Source: an uncultured Lewinella sp. (GTDB lineage Bacteria; Bacteroidota; Bacteroidia; Chitinophagales; Saprospiraceae). Taken from it: a stretch of DNA of 51,009 bases. The DNA lies in NCBI GenBank assembly GCA_913057725.1, contig CAJXOS010000032.1, forward strand, positions 1-51,009, written 5' to 3'. The notes under the pieces were generated by a model. That model ran no database searches. It was not told where the DNA came from and saw nothing but the letters and a program-made list of their open reading frames with translations. The translations under genes and the position numbers were made by a program. Every line of letters begins with the position of its first letter. The first letter of the stretch is position 1. This document shows positions 19,473 to 27,304 of the stretch, piece after piece.

Positions 19473-19629
19473 GCTCAGGGAGAACGAATTTATTAGTACT
19501 AAATATCAATTCGAATAGCAGCCTTAAGCCGCATAAGGTTTTAGCTCTTTGGAGTATCAGGAGGAATATCAAGTATCTCCGTTCTACCTCCCTCTAAAGA
19601 TAGAACACACCACCAAGATTCGGCCAATC

Positions 19630-19690
19630 ATTCCATTATCCGGTCGGTTTCAACCATTATCCGGTCGGTTTCAACCATTATTCGGTCAAG
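19630..19690 (-). repeat. 21-bp tandem repeat, putative LytTR-binding array
   Basis: Two exact 21-bp units (19633-19653, 19654-19674) and a partial third (19675-19690) occur in tandem. Read on the minus strand each unit contains ATGGTTGAAAC followed by CGACCGGATA, with a degenerate further half-site at 19630-19636. The unit matches single sites at 19859-19890 and 22154-22189. The 543-bp gap 19430-19972 holds this array, the hairpin above and the promoter below, and no convincing gene. Confidence 0.7.
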
Positions 19691-19858
19691 TTCTTAGTCC
19701 GGCAGTCGAATATCCGCAAAGCCTCGGTTGTAACTATGCTCCTGATGGATTGAACTAGATTGGAGCATCGCCTCCTCCTATTGTGCTATTCAGCACTCTA
19801 TATGACCTCTCCTGTCGTCTTAAGCTAATTACAGATTATCGGCCTCAAGTACCTAATC

Positions 19859-19890
19859 ATGGATCGAACGGACCGGATTATGGATGACGG
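19859..19890 (+). promoter_or_regulatory. Putative LytTR operator upstream of the secreted propeller gene
   Basis: Half-sites ATGGATCGAAC (19859) and ATGGATGACGG (19880) are direct repeats with a 21-bp period, separated by GGACCGGATT. The second half-site ends about 24 bp before the TAAGTTTG element at 19914, a position that would suit an activator contacting RNA polymerase. The binding assignment is inferred. Confidence 0.55.
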
Positions 19891-19913
19891 TAAAACTTGC
19901 TAGTAATTGAGCA

Positions 19914-19921
19914 TAAGTTTG
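19914..19921 (+). promoter_or_regulatory. Putative -7 element TAAGTTTG
   Basis: An exact TAnnTTTG match. It would start transcription near 19926, about 47 nt before the ATG at 19973. There is no TTTG -33 box at the right distance, which fits an activator-dependent promoter. Confidence 0.5.
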
Positions 19922-19972
19922 AGGTATAACGCGCCTGATACCCGCCTTACTCAACTTATAGATCAACCGTAT

Positions 19973-21880
19973 ATGAAAAATACGCTCTACAATTTACTAG
20001 CTGCAAGCTTACTGCTAACCTCACTATGCCTCAATGCGCAGCGACGTTTGCAACAGCTACCCGAACACCTCAGGCAAGTCCAAGTTCCTGTTGATATGTA
20101 CCGTCACACCGGTTTAGAAGCCACCATTGGCTTACCAGAAGAGGAGTTTAAACCTTACGACGGTTTGCTAAAGGTTGACCAAGAGGTTCAGATCGGCAGG
20201 ACGATATATGATATGCAGGCAAACTCTTCTGCCTCCAACCGGTTGTCGGTACGGCCTGACGGCCGAATTGTTGCGGTCTGGACACAGGGTCTGGAACTCA
20301 TCAGCTTTCCAGATCGTGGCACCGGGTATAATACTCGAATAGACTTAGCCTGGGACGATCTCCCTGAAGAACGTATTGAAACAGTTGATTCCGCGTGGCC
20401 AAATCATGTTTTTACAGCTAGTGGCGCAGAGTTCATTCTTGCCCATAGTACTGGTGGTGTACTTACAACCAGTCGTCGGGCGAGCCCAATGTCGGAGTGG
20501 AGTCAAAGCACCATCCCCAGTTCAGTCCCTGGCGGCAGTCTCTGGCCTCGTGCAGCAGTGGGCGGCCCGGATGGGGAGTCAATCCACGTCATCGCCATAA
20601 CACGCCCCGTTTTTAATAATGGTACACCTTACCAGGGAGTCGATGGCCATGTGCTCTACCATCGTTCGCTAGATGGTGGTGCCACCTGGGATCAAGTAGA
20701 CGTTGAACTCGATGGCTTAGGAGCAGAATTCACAGTTGCTAGCCGCGCAGACGCATACAGCCTTGATGTACGTGGAGACACAGTAGCCTTCGCATTATTC
20801 AATGACTGGGACGATATATTACTATTTAAGTCCACTGACAATGGAGACACCTGGAATAAGACAATCATCCATGATTTCCCTTTGGACAGGTACGTAGCCG
20901 ATGATGGCTATTCGACGACTGAACTTCCTCCTTTGGAGGAGGGTCAACCTAATCCACGAGCTATTAGATCTTGCGACAGCTATGGTAGTTTGGTGCTTGA
21001 TAATGACGGCCAAGCCCACGTTTTTTATGGTAATATGTGGGTGATAGATGCGTTTATTGGTGATGGCACCTACAATTATTTCATTCGGACTGATGGAATA
21101 TCTTACTGGAATGAAACGAACGGGTTGGTCACAAACGAATTGGTAGGAGTAGAAGATCAGAATGGCAATGGAGTCGTGGATGTAGAGAGTGGTGCCGATG
21201 TCGCCTTGTACTTTGCTTCTTTAACTAGCATGCCTAGCGCTGGGATTGATGCTGACAACAACCTATATCTGGTTTACTCCAGTGTTATTGAAGGTGATGT
21301 TTCCACTAATATAGATAGGCAACACTATCGCCATATATATGTGATCTCTTCTTCTGATGGCGGTAACACCTGGACAGAACCATTGGACTTGATAACGGAA
21401 GATGTTGTTCTAGAACCTCAGGCTGTAGATGCAATCGAGGCTGTCTATCCAATTATGGCTCGTAATGTCGATGGGAAAGTACGCCTGATCTATCAGCAGG
21501 ATGGTCGACCAGGAATCGCGGTCCGCGGTGACCAAGACTTTCCCGGCAATAACTCCATCAATTACATCCAACTAGACGTTAGCGAATTGGGCATTGTACA
21601 AACAACGGAGCAGGTCGATACTGATGTTTTTGATCTCCGTTTAGCCCCCAATGTGACCTCCGGTCGAACGCTCCTTAGCTACACTTTACAAAACAAGGCT
21701 GAGGTAGGTATTTCCGTTGTCAATGCCCATGGGCAACTCCTAAAACAGCTAGATTCTCAAACCCTGACAGCTGGTACTTATAACGAGCAAATTGACCTTA
21801 GCACATTCCCAAGCGGCGTGTATTATTTGATTCTTCAAGCAGACCATCAATACAGCTCGATTGAGGTGATTAAGCAGTAG
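19973..21880 (+). CDS. Secreted sialidase-like (Asp-box) beta-propeller protein with T9SS type A tail
   Basis: The start is set at the ATG at 19973, which begins a clean signal peptide ('LLAASLLLTSLCLNAQ'); an in-frame TTG 66 nt upstream overlaps the promoter. The 635-residue product contains Asp-box motifs ('SLDGGATWDQ', 'STDNGDTWNK', 'SSDGGNTWTE') typical of BNR/sialidase propellers. It ends with a T9SS sorting domain ('LAPNVTSGRTLL', 'SVVNAHGQLLKQL', 'FPSGVYYLIL'). I do not see the sialidase Arg triad or the FRIP motif clearly, so enzymatic activity is uncertain and a carbohydrate-binding or structural role is possible. It is the first gene after the kinase-LytTR pair and has a LytTR-like site at its promoter. 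Confidence 0.88.
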   Translation: MKNTLYNLLAASLLLTSLCLNAQRRLQQLPEHLRQVQVPVDMYRHTGLEATIGLPEEEFKPYDGLLKVDQEVQIGRTIYDMQANSSASNRLSVRPDGRIVAVWTQGLELISFPDRGTGYNTRIDLAWDDLPEERIETVDSAWPNHVFTASGAEFILAHSTGGVLTTSRRASPMSEWSQSTIPSSVPGGSLWPRAAVGGPDGESIHVIAITRPVFNNGTPYQGVDGHVLYHRSLDGGATWDQVDVELDGLGAEFTVASRADAYSLDVRGDTVAFALFNDWDDILLFKSTDNGDTWNKTIIHDFPLDRYVADDGYSTTELPPLEEGQPNPRAIRSCDSYGSLVLDNDGQAHVFYGNMWVIDAFIGDGTYNYFIRTDGISYWNETNGLVTNELVGVEDQNGNGVVDVESGADVALYFASLTSMPSAGIDADNNLYLVYSSVIEGDVSTNIDRQHYRHIYVISSSDGGNTWTEPLDLITEDVVLEPQAVDAIEAVYPIMARNVDGKVRLIYQQDGRPGIAVRGDQDFPGNNSINYIQLDVSELGIVQTTEQVDTDVFDLRLAPNVTSGRTLLSYTLQNKAEVGISVVNAHGQLLKQLDSQTLTAGTYNEQIDLSTFPSGVYYLILQADHQYSSIEVIKQ

Positions 21881-21895
21881 TTAGGTAGCTAAAAA

Positions 21896-21944
21896 AAATT
21901 GTAAAAGGAGCTTAGTTCGTTGAACTAAGCTCCTTTTACAATTT
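21896..21944 (+). terminator. Very long perfect terminator hairpin
   Basis: The two arms (21896-21918 and 21922-21944) are perfectly complementary over 23 bp with a 3-nt GTT loop. There is an A-run before and a T-rich stretch after, so it could work in both directions. It ends the Asp-box gene. The rest of the gap up to 22335 contains the LytTR-like site and the 5' open frame discussed with the next gene. Confidence 0.85.
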
Positions 21945-22153
21945 ATAATTCAACGGTTGTTTACATCTATTTTTCACATAAGCGGTCACTGTTTTCTGAA
22001 ACATTGGTAATAACTAACACAAAACCATAATGACTGCAACCTAAAAGGGGTTCCCTTTCGATTTACACCGTGCCAATCCTATGATTAAACCACTGATTAT
22101 GTGCACCTTACACCCGCACCCAAATTCAAATATTCCTCAATACCTACCTAATT

Positions 22154-22189
22154 GTAGTTCGAACGAACCGGATTGTGGATAACGATGGT
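22154..22189 (+). promoter_or_regulatory. Putative LytTR operator, second single site
   Basis: Half-sites GTAGTTCGAAC (22154) and GTGGATAACG (22175) lie 21 bp apart with spacer GAACCGGATT. Similarity to the site at 19859 extends upstream (CCTCAA...TACCTA), so about 50 bp are shared between the two intergenic regions. Confidence 0.5.
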
Positions 22190-22335
22190 AGCAAAGAGTA
22201 TTTGCCTCTCATCAGTATGAAGAAATTCTATCGATTCTAAACAGTGTCGAAACACGGGCAAGAGCCGAGATTGAAGCAACACAAGATTTAGAAGCTATAC
22301 TAGTTTTCATCTCAGTAACTAGATATTCTTCGAAA

Positions 22336-22614
22336 ATGTGGCTCCCAATCGAAAACGGAGGAGAGGGTCTATATGAAAGGATGAAGCCAGACGTGGATCT
22401 TCACTTGAAGGACGGAGATTGTGCATCAGACGTATTAATTGCCGATGGATTTACGGCTGGAGCTGGTTTCATTATTGAAGCCGTTGTCATTGCCGCAGTT
22501 GGTAGTGCTCTCTGCCCAGTTTGTGCAGTTGGGGTAGTAGTTGGAGTTGGCTTAAATGCCGCAGTTGCTTCCGTAGCTACCTACCGAAATAGTGTCAATT
22601 GCCAAGAACAATAG
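22336..22614 (+). CDS. Small glycine/alanine-rich hydrophobic protein, probably 5'-truncated
   Basis: The ATG at 22336 gives a 92-residue protein with two hydrophobic, glycine-zipper-like stretches ('GFTAGAGFIIEAVVIAAVG', 'VCAVGVVVGVGLNAAVASV') and a Cys-rich character (CxxC in 'LCPVCAV'). The same frame is open without a stop back to 22192 and reads like protein ('HQYEEILSILNSVETRARAE'), but it holds no ATG, GTG or TTG. Either the N-terminus is lost, a frameshift separates it from its start, or a rare start such as ATT is used. A terminator follows, so it is or was a transcription unit. A membrane-active or secreted small protein is possible; I do not recognise the family with certainty. Confidence 0.5.
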   Translation: MWLPIENGGEGLYERMKPDVDLHLKDGDCASDVLIADGFTAGAGFIIEAVVIAAVGSALCPVCAVGVVVGVGLNAAVASVATYRNSVNCQEQ

Positions 22615-22635
22615 GACCCTTCAATTAGAGACATC

Positions 22636-22670
22636 AAAGGGGGAGCTAGACGGCTCCCCCTTTGTTATTT
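22636..22670 (+). terminator. Rho-independent terminator between convergent genes
   Basis: AAAGGGGGAGC (22636-22646) and GCTCCCCCTTT (22653-22663) pair perfectly over 11 bp, followed by TTTGTTATTT-type sequence. It serves the small hydrophobic gene and may also stop the convergent esterase transcript. Confidence 0.85.
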
Positions 22671-22708
22671 CTGAACAGAATGGCAAAATACGTTTGCATC
22701 TAGATTCA

Positions 22709-23839
22709 TTATCGCTTGATAAACTTATGTTGTTCTTGCCCCACAACTAACCAGTATAGCCCTGTAGGCAAACCCGCAACATCTAAGTTTGCAACCCCAT
22801 TATTCAATCGACCATACTGCAACTCTTGCCCTACCGCATTGATAATTCTATAGTTCCTATTATCATCCAATGAACTACGAACATTCAAAACATCAGCGGT
22901 CGGGTTCGGGAAGAGGTCTACGGTTAAGGGTGCCGCTAACTCTTCTACATTGGTGGTTTCAATCAACCCATTGATATCATACTGCGAGAAGAAACGCCAG
23001 ATTTCTTGCGAGGCATTGATGTCGTAGTTCGTACCGGGGAAAGCAAAAGCAGAACCCGGCCAGGTATGGCGCCCATCTAGGACCTTGAACAGTTCAACCG
23101 CCACACCGTCATCACAATCGCCGTACTGGCGCCATTCTACGGTAGAGTCGTCAGAGGGATTAGTATCTTCTATATCGGTGATCATAGCAGTAGGTGAGCA
23201 GCCATTAAACTCTACCCAGAAATCAATAACAGCTTCTGTGCCTAGGAAAACACCGCCATCATAAGGGACGGTCGCATCTGCCGTGCCGTGGATCTCCATG
23301 ACGGGAACCGGGCGGTTCGCCTGACAAGCTTCGGGCTGCCCAGGGTTCATCGTACCGGTAACGGATGCAATAGCAGCAATGCGATCACTCATTTCGCAGG
23401 CCAGCTGGTAGCTCATGAACCCGCCATTAGACATGCCGGTACTGTAAATCCGATCAGGGTTGATGTTATATGCTGCTTGTAAGGTATCAAGCAATGCTGC
23501 GGTGAAGCCTACATCATCCACGGTACTACCACCCCAGCCCACATTCCAGTGGGTGGTGCCGTTATCGTCTTCCGTACCCTGAGGGTGTACCACCAGGAAG
23601 TTGTGGACATTGGCCAGAGGCCGAAAATCGCCGTAGAACATCTGCTCGGTAGCATTGGAAGTATAGCCGTGGAAGTTGAGTACCAAAGGGACCGCCTCAT
23701 CTGGGCTGTAAGCTGCCGGTACGTAGAGGATGTAATCGCGCTCCAATCCGTCGTGCTGGATAGATGCAGTAATCGTCTGTTGAGCTGGAAGCATTAGAAC
23801 GATGCCCAACAATAGAATTAAAGTAGAGAAGGTCTTCAT
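22709..23839 (-). CDS. Secreted PHB-depolymerase/feruloyl-esterase-like alpha/beta hydrolase with T9SS tail
   Basis: The 376-residue product has a signal peptide (about 1-20). The hydrolase domain shows the 'HDGLERDYILYVPAAY' opening, an oxyanion region 'LNFHGYTSN', nucleophile Ser137 in 'GMSNGG', Asp188 in 'IHGTADATVPYDGG' and His258 in 'DGRHTWPG', the pattern of the LpqC/Esterase_phd family. The final 75 residues form a T9SS sorting domain ('LFPNPTADVLNV', 'LPTGLYWLVV'). It probably cleaves short-chain polyester or plant-phenolic ester bonds outside the cell; the exact substrate is not readable. It is monocistronic. Confidence 0.93.
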   Translation of the reverse strand: MKTFSTLILLLGIVLMLPAQQTITASIQHDGLERDYILYVPAAYSPDEAVPLVLNFHGYTSNATEQMFYGDFRPLANVHNFLVVHPQGTEDDNGTTHWNVGWGGSTVDDVGFTAALLDTLQAAYNINPDRIYSTGMSNGGFMSYQLACEMSDRIAAIASVTGTMNPGQPEACQANRPVPVMEIHGTADATVPYDGGVFLGTEAVIDFWVEFNGCSPTAMITDIEDTNPSDDSTVEWRQYGDCDDGVAVELFKVLDGRHTWPGSAFAFPGTNYDINASQEIWRFFSQYDINGLIETTNVEELAAPLTVDLFPNPTADVLNVRSSLDDNRNYRIINAVGQELQYGRLNNGVANLDVAGLPTGLYWLVVGQEQHKFIKR

Positions 23840-24028
23840 GAAAGTTTACTTTGTGCGCCCTAAAAAACGCATTTTTTCGCAAGCTTCCAATCTACAGGCT
23901 CGTAAAATTCAGTCTTTCGTCCTCTAGCAAGCAGCTCCTCTGGGGCCCATTTCCACTTATCCGATAATTCCTACCACTTACCCTGGCAAGTCCGCAAGCT
24001 ATCGCCTCCCCTGCGGCAATTGGGCCCT

Positions 24029-24051
24029 AACACCTGCAAATTGCTGGTGTT
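24029..24051. repeat. Near-perfect 23-bp palindrome
   Basis: AACACC-T-GCAA-A-TTGC-T-GGTGTT is symmetric except for one T-T mismatch pair and the central base. It lies in the 289-bp gap between divergent genes (23840-24128), 78 bp before the ATG at 24129. It could be an operator or a leader hairpin; nothing else was recognised in the gap. Confidence 0.45.
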
Positions 24052-24128
24052 CCGGAGGATAACTCCTATTCAAAACCTGGCCTTTACCGAAAAGGTCACC
24101 ACACCAAAACCACTAAAAGTTCAAGACC

Positions 24129-25106
24129 ATGACACTTTCAAGTAAAATTTCGAACCTAAATCCCCTAACTATTTCTTTTTCCCCTAATCGTACTGCGATG
24201 CAGCTAATTGGCATCGCCATCATGCTAGTCTTTTTAGCCTTTAGCGCACAAGCTCAGGTGATCAATGGCTACCAGGTAAATTCGGTGACCTATACGGGTT
24301 CTGAAACAGGCTCCTTTGAGCGCACTGGCCCTACCACCTGGGTAGAGTACAAAACCAACAACCGCAACGTACATGCCACCTTCACCGAGAACAACCGCGA
24401 CGAATGGTCGGTATATCTTACCAAAAGTGATGGTGCTCGCATCCAGATTGATCTACACCGCAAGCAGATCTTCTACAATGGCCACTTCCTGTACAACGTA
24501 GGCGTACCAAGCCGCAACCTGGTCGCTCCGGTACCTGCCGGTGCTGGTTGGTCTACCTATGCAGCTGTTGCACCTGATGGCAAACAGACCATCAGCCTAA
24601 AACAAACAGGTATGGATACCTGGCAAGAGACTCGCAAACTTGGTGCAATGCGTACTAGCGCTAACACCTCTAACCGTGAATTCGCACGCAGCAGAGACCT
24701 ACAAGAAGTAGCTCGCGACCAGTGGTCCGTGTACTTGACGGATGGTACAGAGCGCCTACAGATTGATCTTCACCGTCGTGAGTTCATCTACCCTACTCGC
24801 CGGGTTGCCATCACTCAGTTCGAAGACAAAATGAATGGCTATAACATGACTGGTGTAATCTTTGGCAATGGCTCTGGTGAGCGCCTAGGACAATTCATGC
24901 AAGTGGCTCCTGGTGTATGGAAAGAGTTGGGCGACGGCGGTACCTGGTTCAACTTCCGCGAAACACATCGCGACGAATGGTCAGCTTATCTGCATGACGC
25001 TAGTCGTAACGTATATATCCAAATCGATTTGCATCGTCAGATGATCCGTTACCGTGCCGGTACGGAGGCCTATCGCGATCTGTATCGAGTATTGGATTCT
25101 ATCTAA
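24129..25106 (+). CDS. Secreted protein with three copies of an unrecognised ~85-residue repeat
   Basis: The 325-residue product has a hydrophobic signal segment ('IGIAIMLVFLAFSAQAQ'). A second ATG at 24198 begins just before it and may be the real start. The mature protein has three related units, each with a Trp-containing opening ('TTWVEYK', 'DTWQETR', 'GVWKELG'), a middle 'F.E..RDEWSVYL'-type motif, and a closing 'IQIDLHRKQIFY'-type motif. The motifs DEWSVYL, DQWSVYL and DEWSAYL, then QIDLHR three times, define the repeat. There is no sorting domain, so it is likely periplasmic or released otherwise. I do not recognise the family; a beta-rich carbohydrate- or protein-binding repeat is plausible. 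Confidence 0.85.
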   Translation: MTLSSKISNLNPLTISFSPNRTAMQLIGIAIMLVFLAFSAQAQVINGYQVNSVTYTGSETGSFERTGPTTWVEYKTNNRNVHATFTENNRDEWSVYLTKSDGARIQIDLHRKQIFYNGHFLYNVGVPSRNLVAPVPAGAGWSTYAAVAPDGKQTISLKQTGMDTWQETRKLGAMRTSANTSNREFARSRDLQEVARDQWSVYLTDGTERLQIDLHRREFIYPTRRVAITQFEDKMNGYNMTGVIFGNGSGERLGQFMQVAPGVWKELGDGGTWFNFRETHRDEWSAYLHDASRNVYIQIDLHRQMIRYRAGTEAYRDLYRVLDSI

Positions 25107-25140
25107 GACAATTCATCTGAACCCATATTCAAACCTTACG

Positions 25141-25177
25141 GCCAGTATGATTGAAAAATCATGCTGGCTTTTGCTTT
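25141..25177 (+). terminator. Rho-independent terminator between convergent genes
   Basis: GCCAGTATGATT (25141-25152) and AATCATGCTGGC (25157-25168) pair over 12 bp with one wobble and a GAAA tetraloop, then TTTTGCTTT. The stop codon of the convergent gene (25159) lies inside the right arm. Confidence 0.85.
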
Positions 25178-25692
25178 GCATACAACTCAGCTTCACAAAG
25201 CAGGCAGCGGTACTTCTGCTCTTCGTCCAGATTATTCATGTACACCTCATGAATAGGACACTGCTCCACTTTATCTGCTTTTTGCGGACTGTAGTACATA
25301 CGCGGATGCTCAGAAACATCCTCCACTTGCAAAGGTTCTAAGATCGAATGAATTGCAGTGATCTTGGTTTCACCGAACTCCTCCTTCAGGTAGATGGGAT
25401 GCTGCGCATACGTCTTATTGGCTTGTGCATTTTTTAAGAGCTGTAGCAGAAACTGTTTCTGGGCCACAAAGTCTTCCTTAATCCAGCCTAGTTCACATAC
25501 ATCGAAACCCACAATCCCTAAGCCAATTACACTCTGATTATGGTCAGCCAGCCAGATCAGGAATTCTTTCTCCCAGCGGGTGCGAGCAATTTTGGCGCCC
25601 TCTACCATCATGGTCATGTAGATGCTATGTGTCAAGCTATTGCTCATGGACACCGAATGGTTCGTCTTAGAATTATAGATGGAATTCCCCAT
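25159..25692 (-). CDS. Uncharacterised protein with C-terminal zinc-binding-like motif
   Basis: The 177-residue product is soluble, has no signal peptide, and matches no family I can name. Several early methionines (residues 16, 26, 28, 29) make the start uncertain. The C-terminus contains 'CPIHEVY' and 'CLLCEAEL', a C-x2-H...C-x2-C arrangement that could bind zinc. The central part is mixed helical ('KEFLIWLADHNQSVIGL', 'KQFLLQLLKNAQANK'). It stands alone between the repeat protein and the WG-repeat gene. Confidence 0.7.
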   Translation of the reverse strand: MGNSIYNSKTNHSVSMSNSLTHSIYMTMMVEGAKIARTRWEKEFLIWLADHNQSVIGLGIVGFDVCELGWIKEDFVAQKQFLLQLLKNAQANKTYAQHPIYLKEEFGETKITAIHSILEPLQVEDVSEHPRMYYSPQKADKVEQCPIHEVYMNNLDEEQKYRCLLCEAELYAKQKPA

Positions 25693-25753
25693 ACTTGATC
25701 AACTAGCGTAATGGTGAAAAATCAGGACCAGCAGGACAGACAGGTCACTTCCG

Positions 25754-27094
25754 TTAATCCGTCACTACCTTTTTACAAATTGCAATGCCCTCTTTGGTGA
25801 AGGGTCGGGCCTGCTCAAACTCAAATGGGATCATCACTTCACCCTGTAGGTTTAGGAAGCCCAATTTATCATCCTTCTCAAAAGGACAAAGACCGAAAGG
25901 AAATGCTATCTGCGACACGCGTTTGTATTCAAAAGGAACCAGCGTTTTGCCCGTTCTATCAATGACGCCAAAGGTCCGGCCACGTTTGGCTAGTGTAAAG
26001 TCCTGGTCTTCCCGAAAGCCTTCCACGTAGTCAAACTCAAACGGAATCAGTACCTCTTGTCGCTCATTGATCACGCCGCTCATACCATCCTTCGTGGCAA
26101 AGATCAAACCGTCATCGTCCGCTCGAAGACTTTCGTATTCTACCGGAATAACGATCTCCCAATCTTCATTCACCAGTCCCACCCGTGAGCCCAAAACAAC
26201 CCGTCTCAGCCCATTGCGAAGCGGATCAACAACACGATAGTGCAGCGGCACCACCATCTCTCCTGCACGGTTCATATAACCGATCTGCTCATTACGTTCT
26301 ACTCGTGCCAGGCCATCCTCCCCAAAAACGGAGCTCAGATTCAGGCCCGTAGCATCGAAAATGGTATCACCCTGATGGTTTATGAAGTGGATGGCCTGCC
26401 CATTACGGGTATAGGATTGGCCATTATTAAAGTAGCCTGCCCAGGGGTAAATGAAAGGAATAACTTCCGCACCAGTACGATCAATAAAGCCATACCGCCC
26501 TCCTTTCATCACCTGTAACTTTCCTTCGGAGAAGTGCCCCATTCGTTGGTAAATGGGCTCCGCAATTACATTGCCTTTTCGGTCAATCAAGCCATACTTG
26601 CCATTCAACTTCACCTTGTAGAACCCATCCATAGCAATATGATGGCCAGCCTGGTCGTAACGAAAAGGTATGATCTGCTTCCCCCTGCGGTTAATCACAC
26701 CATACCGAAGCTTGCCATCCACCATATTTGCTACCCAAGCCAAACTATCAAAGAAAGGTTCGCAGCGATCATAGGCTACCGGCACCACCATTTCTCCTAG
26801 CGAATCCAGATAACCACATCCGACTGAATGCACGGTATAGCGCGCCATACCATTATCATAAGAGCTAATAGAGCCGGGGCTGAAGGGTACCACTACCTCC
26901 CCTTTCGTATTCAGAATGCCAGAATATCGGTCCTTGCTGGCGACGATCAAGCCATGGGACGGGGAGCTCATCCCATCATAAATGAACGGCACAATGGTAG
27001 CCCCTGTGGTATCAATAACACCGTAGTATGATTCCTGCCCTTTCAAGAGCAGCGCCGTGAATAGAATTAAACACGCAGCGAAGATGAAGCGCAT
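25754..27094 (-). CDS. Secreted WG-repeat protein
   Basis: The 446-residue product has a signal peptide (about 1-20, 'LILFTALLLKGQ') and about 12 WG (KWG) repeats of 35-45 residues, such as 'YYGVIDTTGATIVPFIYD', 'KYGLIDRKGNVI' and 'TFGVIDRTGKTLVPFEY'. It has no sorting domain and no enzymatic domain. WG-repeat proteins are common in Bacteroidota and their role is mostly unknown; binding or scaffolding at the cell surface is inferred. It is divergent from the large gene at 27305. Confidence 0.93.
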   Translation of the reverse strand: MRFIFAACLILFTALLLKGQESYYGVIDTTGATIVPFIYDGMSSPSHGLIVASKDRYSGILNTKGEVVVPFSPGSISSYDNGMARYTVHSVGCGYLDSLGEMVVPVAYDRCEPFFDSLAWVANMVDGKLRYGVINRRGKQIIPFRYDQAGHHIAMDGFYKVKLNGKYGLIDRKGNVIAEPIYQRMGHFSEGKLQVMKGGRYGFIDRTGAEVIPFIYPWAGYFNNGQSYTRNGQAIHFINHQGDTIFDATGLNLSSVFGEDGLARVERNEQIGYMNRAGEMVVPLHYRVVDPLRNGLRRVVLGSRVGLVNEDWEIVIPVEYESLRADDDGLIFATKDGMSGVINERQEVLIPFEFDYVEGFREDQDFTLAKRGRTFGVIDRTGKTLVPFEYKRVSQIAFPFGLCPFEKDDKLGFLNLQGEVMIPFEFEQARPFTKEGIAICKKVVTD

Positions 27095-27171
27095 AAAAAG
27101 GTTTTTAACATCAGAATACTAAGGCCGATGGACGAACAAAGAACGCCAATTATCTGCATACCTAGAATTAT

Positions 27172-27179
27172 CAAAAATA
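27172..27179 (-). promoter_or_regulatory. Putative -7 element TATTTTTG for the WG-repeat gene
   Basis: TAnnTTTG on the minus strand, 77 nt upstream of the ATG at 27094, in the divergent gap 27095-27304. No -33 box is evident. Confidence 0.3.
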
Positions 27180-27258
27180 TGCGAGTCCTGTCTTCCAATA
27201 GCATCGGAGCAAACCAAGAGGTACTTCCACCTTAATCCTAGTCATAGTAGTTTTTCCT

Positions 27259-27266
27259 TATATTTG
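27259..27266 (+). promoter_or_regulatory. Putative -7 element TATATTTG
   Basis: An exact TAnnTTTG match 38 nt before the ATG at 27305. It is the best promoter candidate for the large type B protein gene. Confidence 0.5.
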
Positions 27267-27304
27267 AATAGAGAAGCATTATTGACACATCATCTCATAA
27301 TCCC

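Noticed and set aside
19633..19690. A possible CRISPR or minisatellite.
   Set aside because: The 21-bp units are directly adjacent with no spacers, there are only about three of them, and no cas gene is present.
19549..19758. A 69-residue frame with a PLSGRFQ tandem repeat across the 21-bp array.
   Set aside because: The repeat is better explained at DNA level: its unit also occurs in two other intergenic sites in a different frame and orientation, and the encoded peptide has no protein-like start or context.
22081..22182. A 33-codon frame ending PNCSSNEPDCG, matched by a similar peptide ending PNHGSNGPDYG in the frame that stops at 19887.
   Set aside because: The peptide likeness follows from the shared DNA element in both places. 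The 19887 frame has no convincing start, and the tandem array carries the element in another frame.
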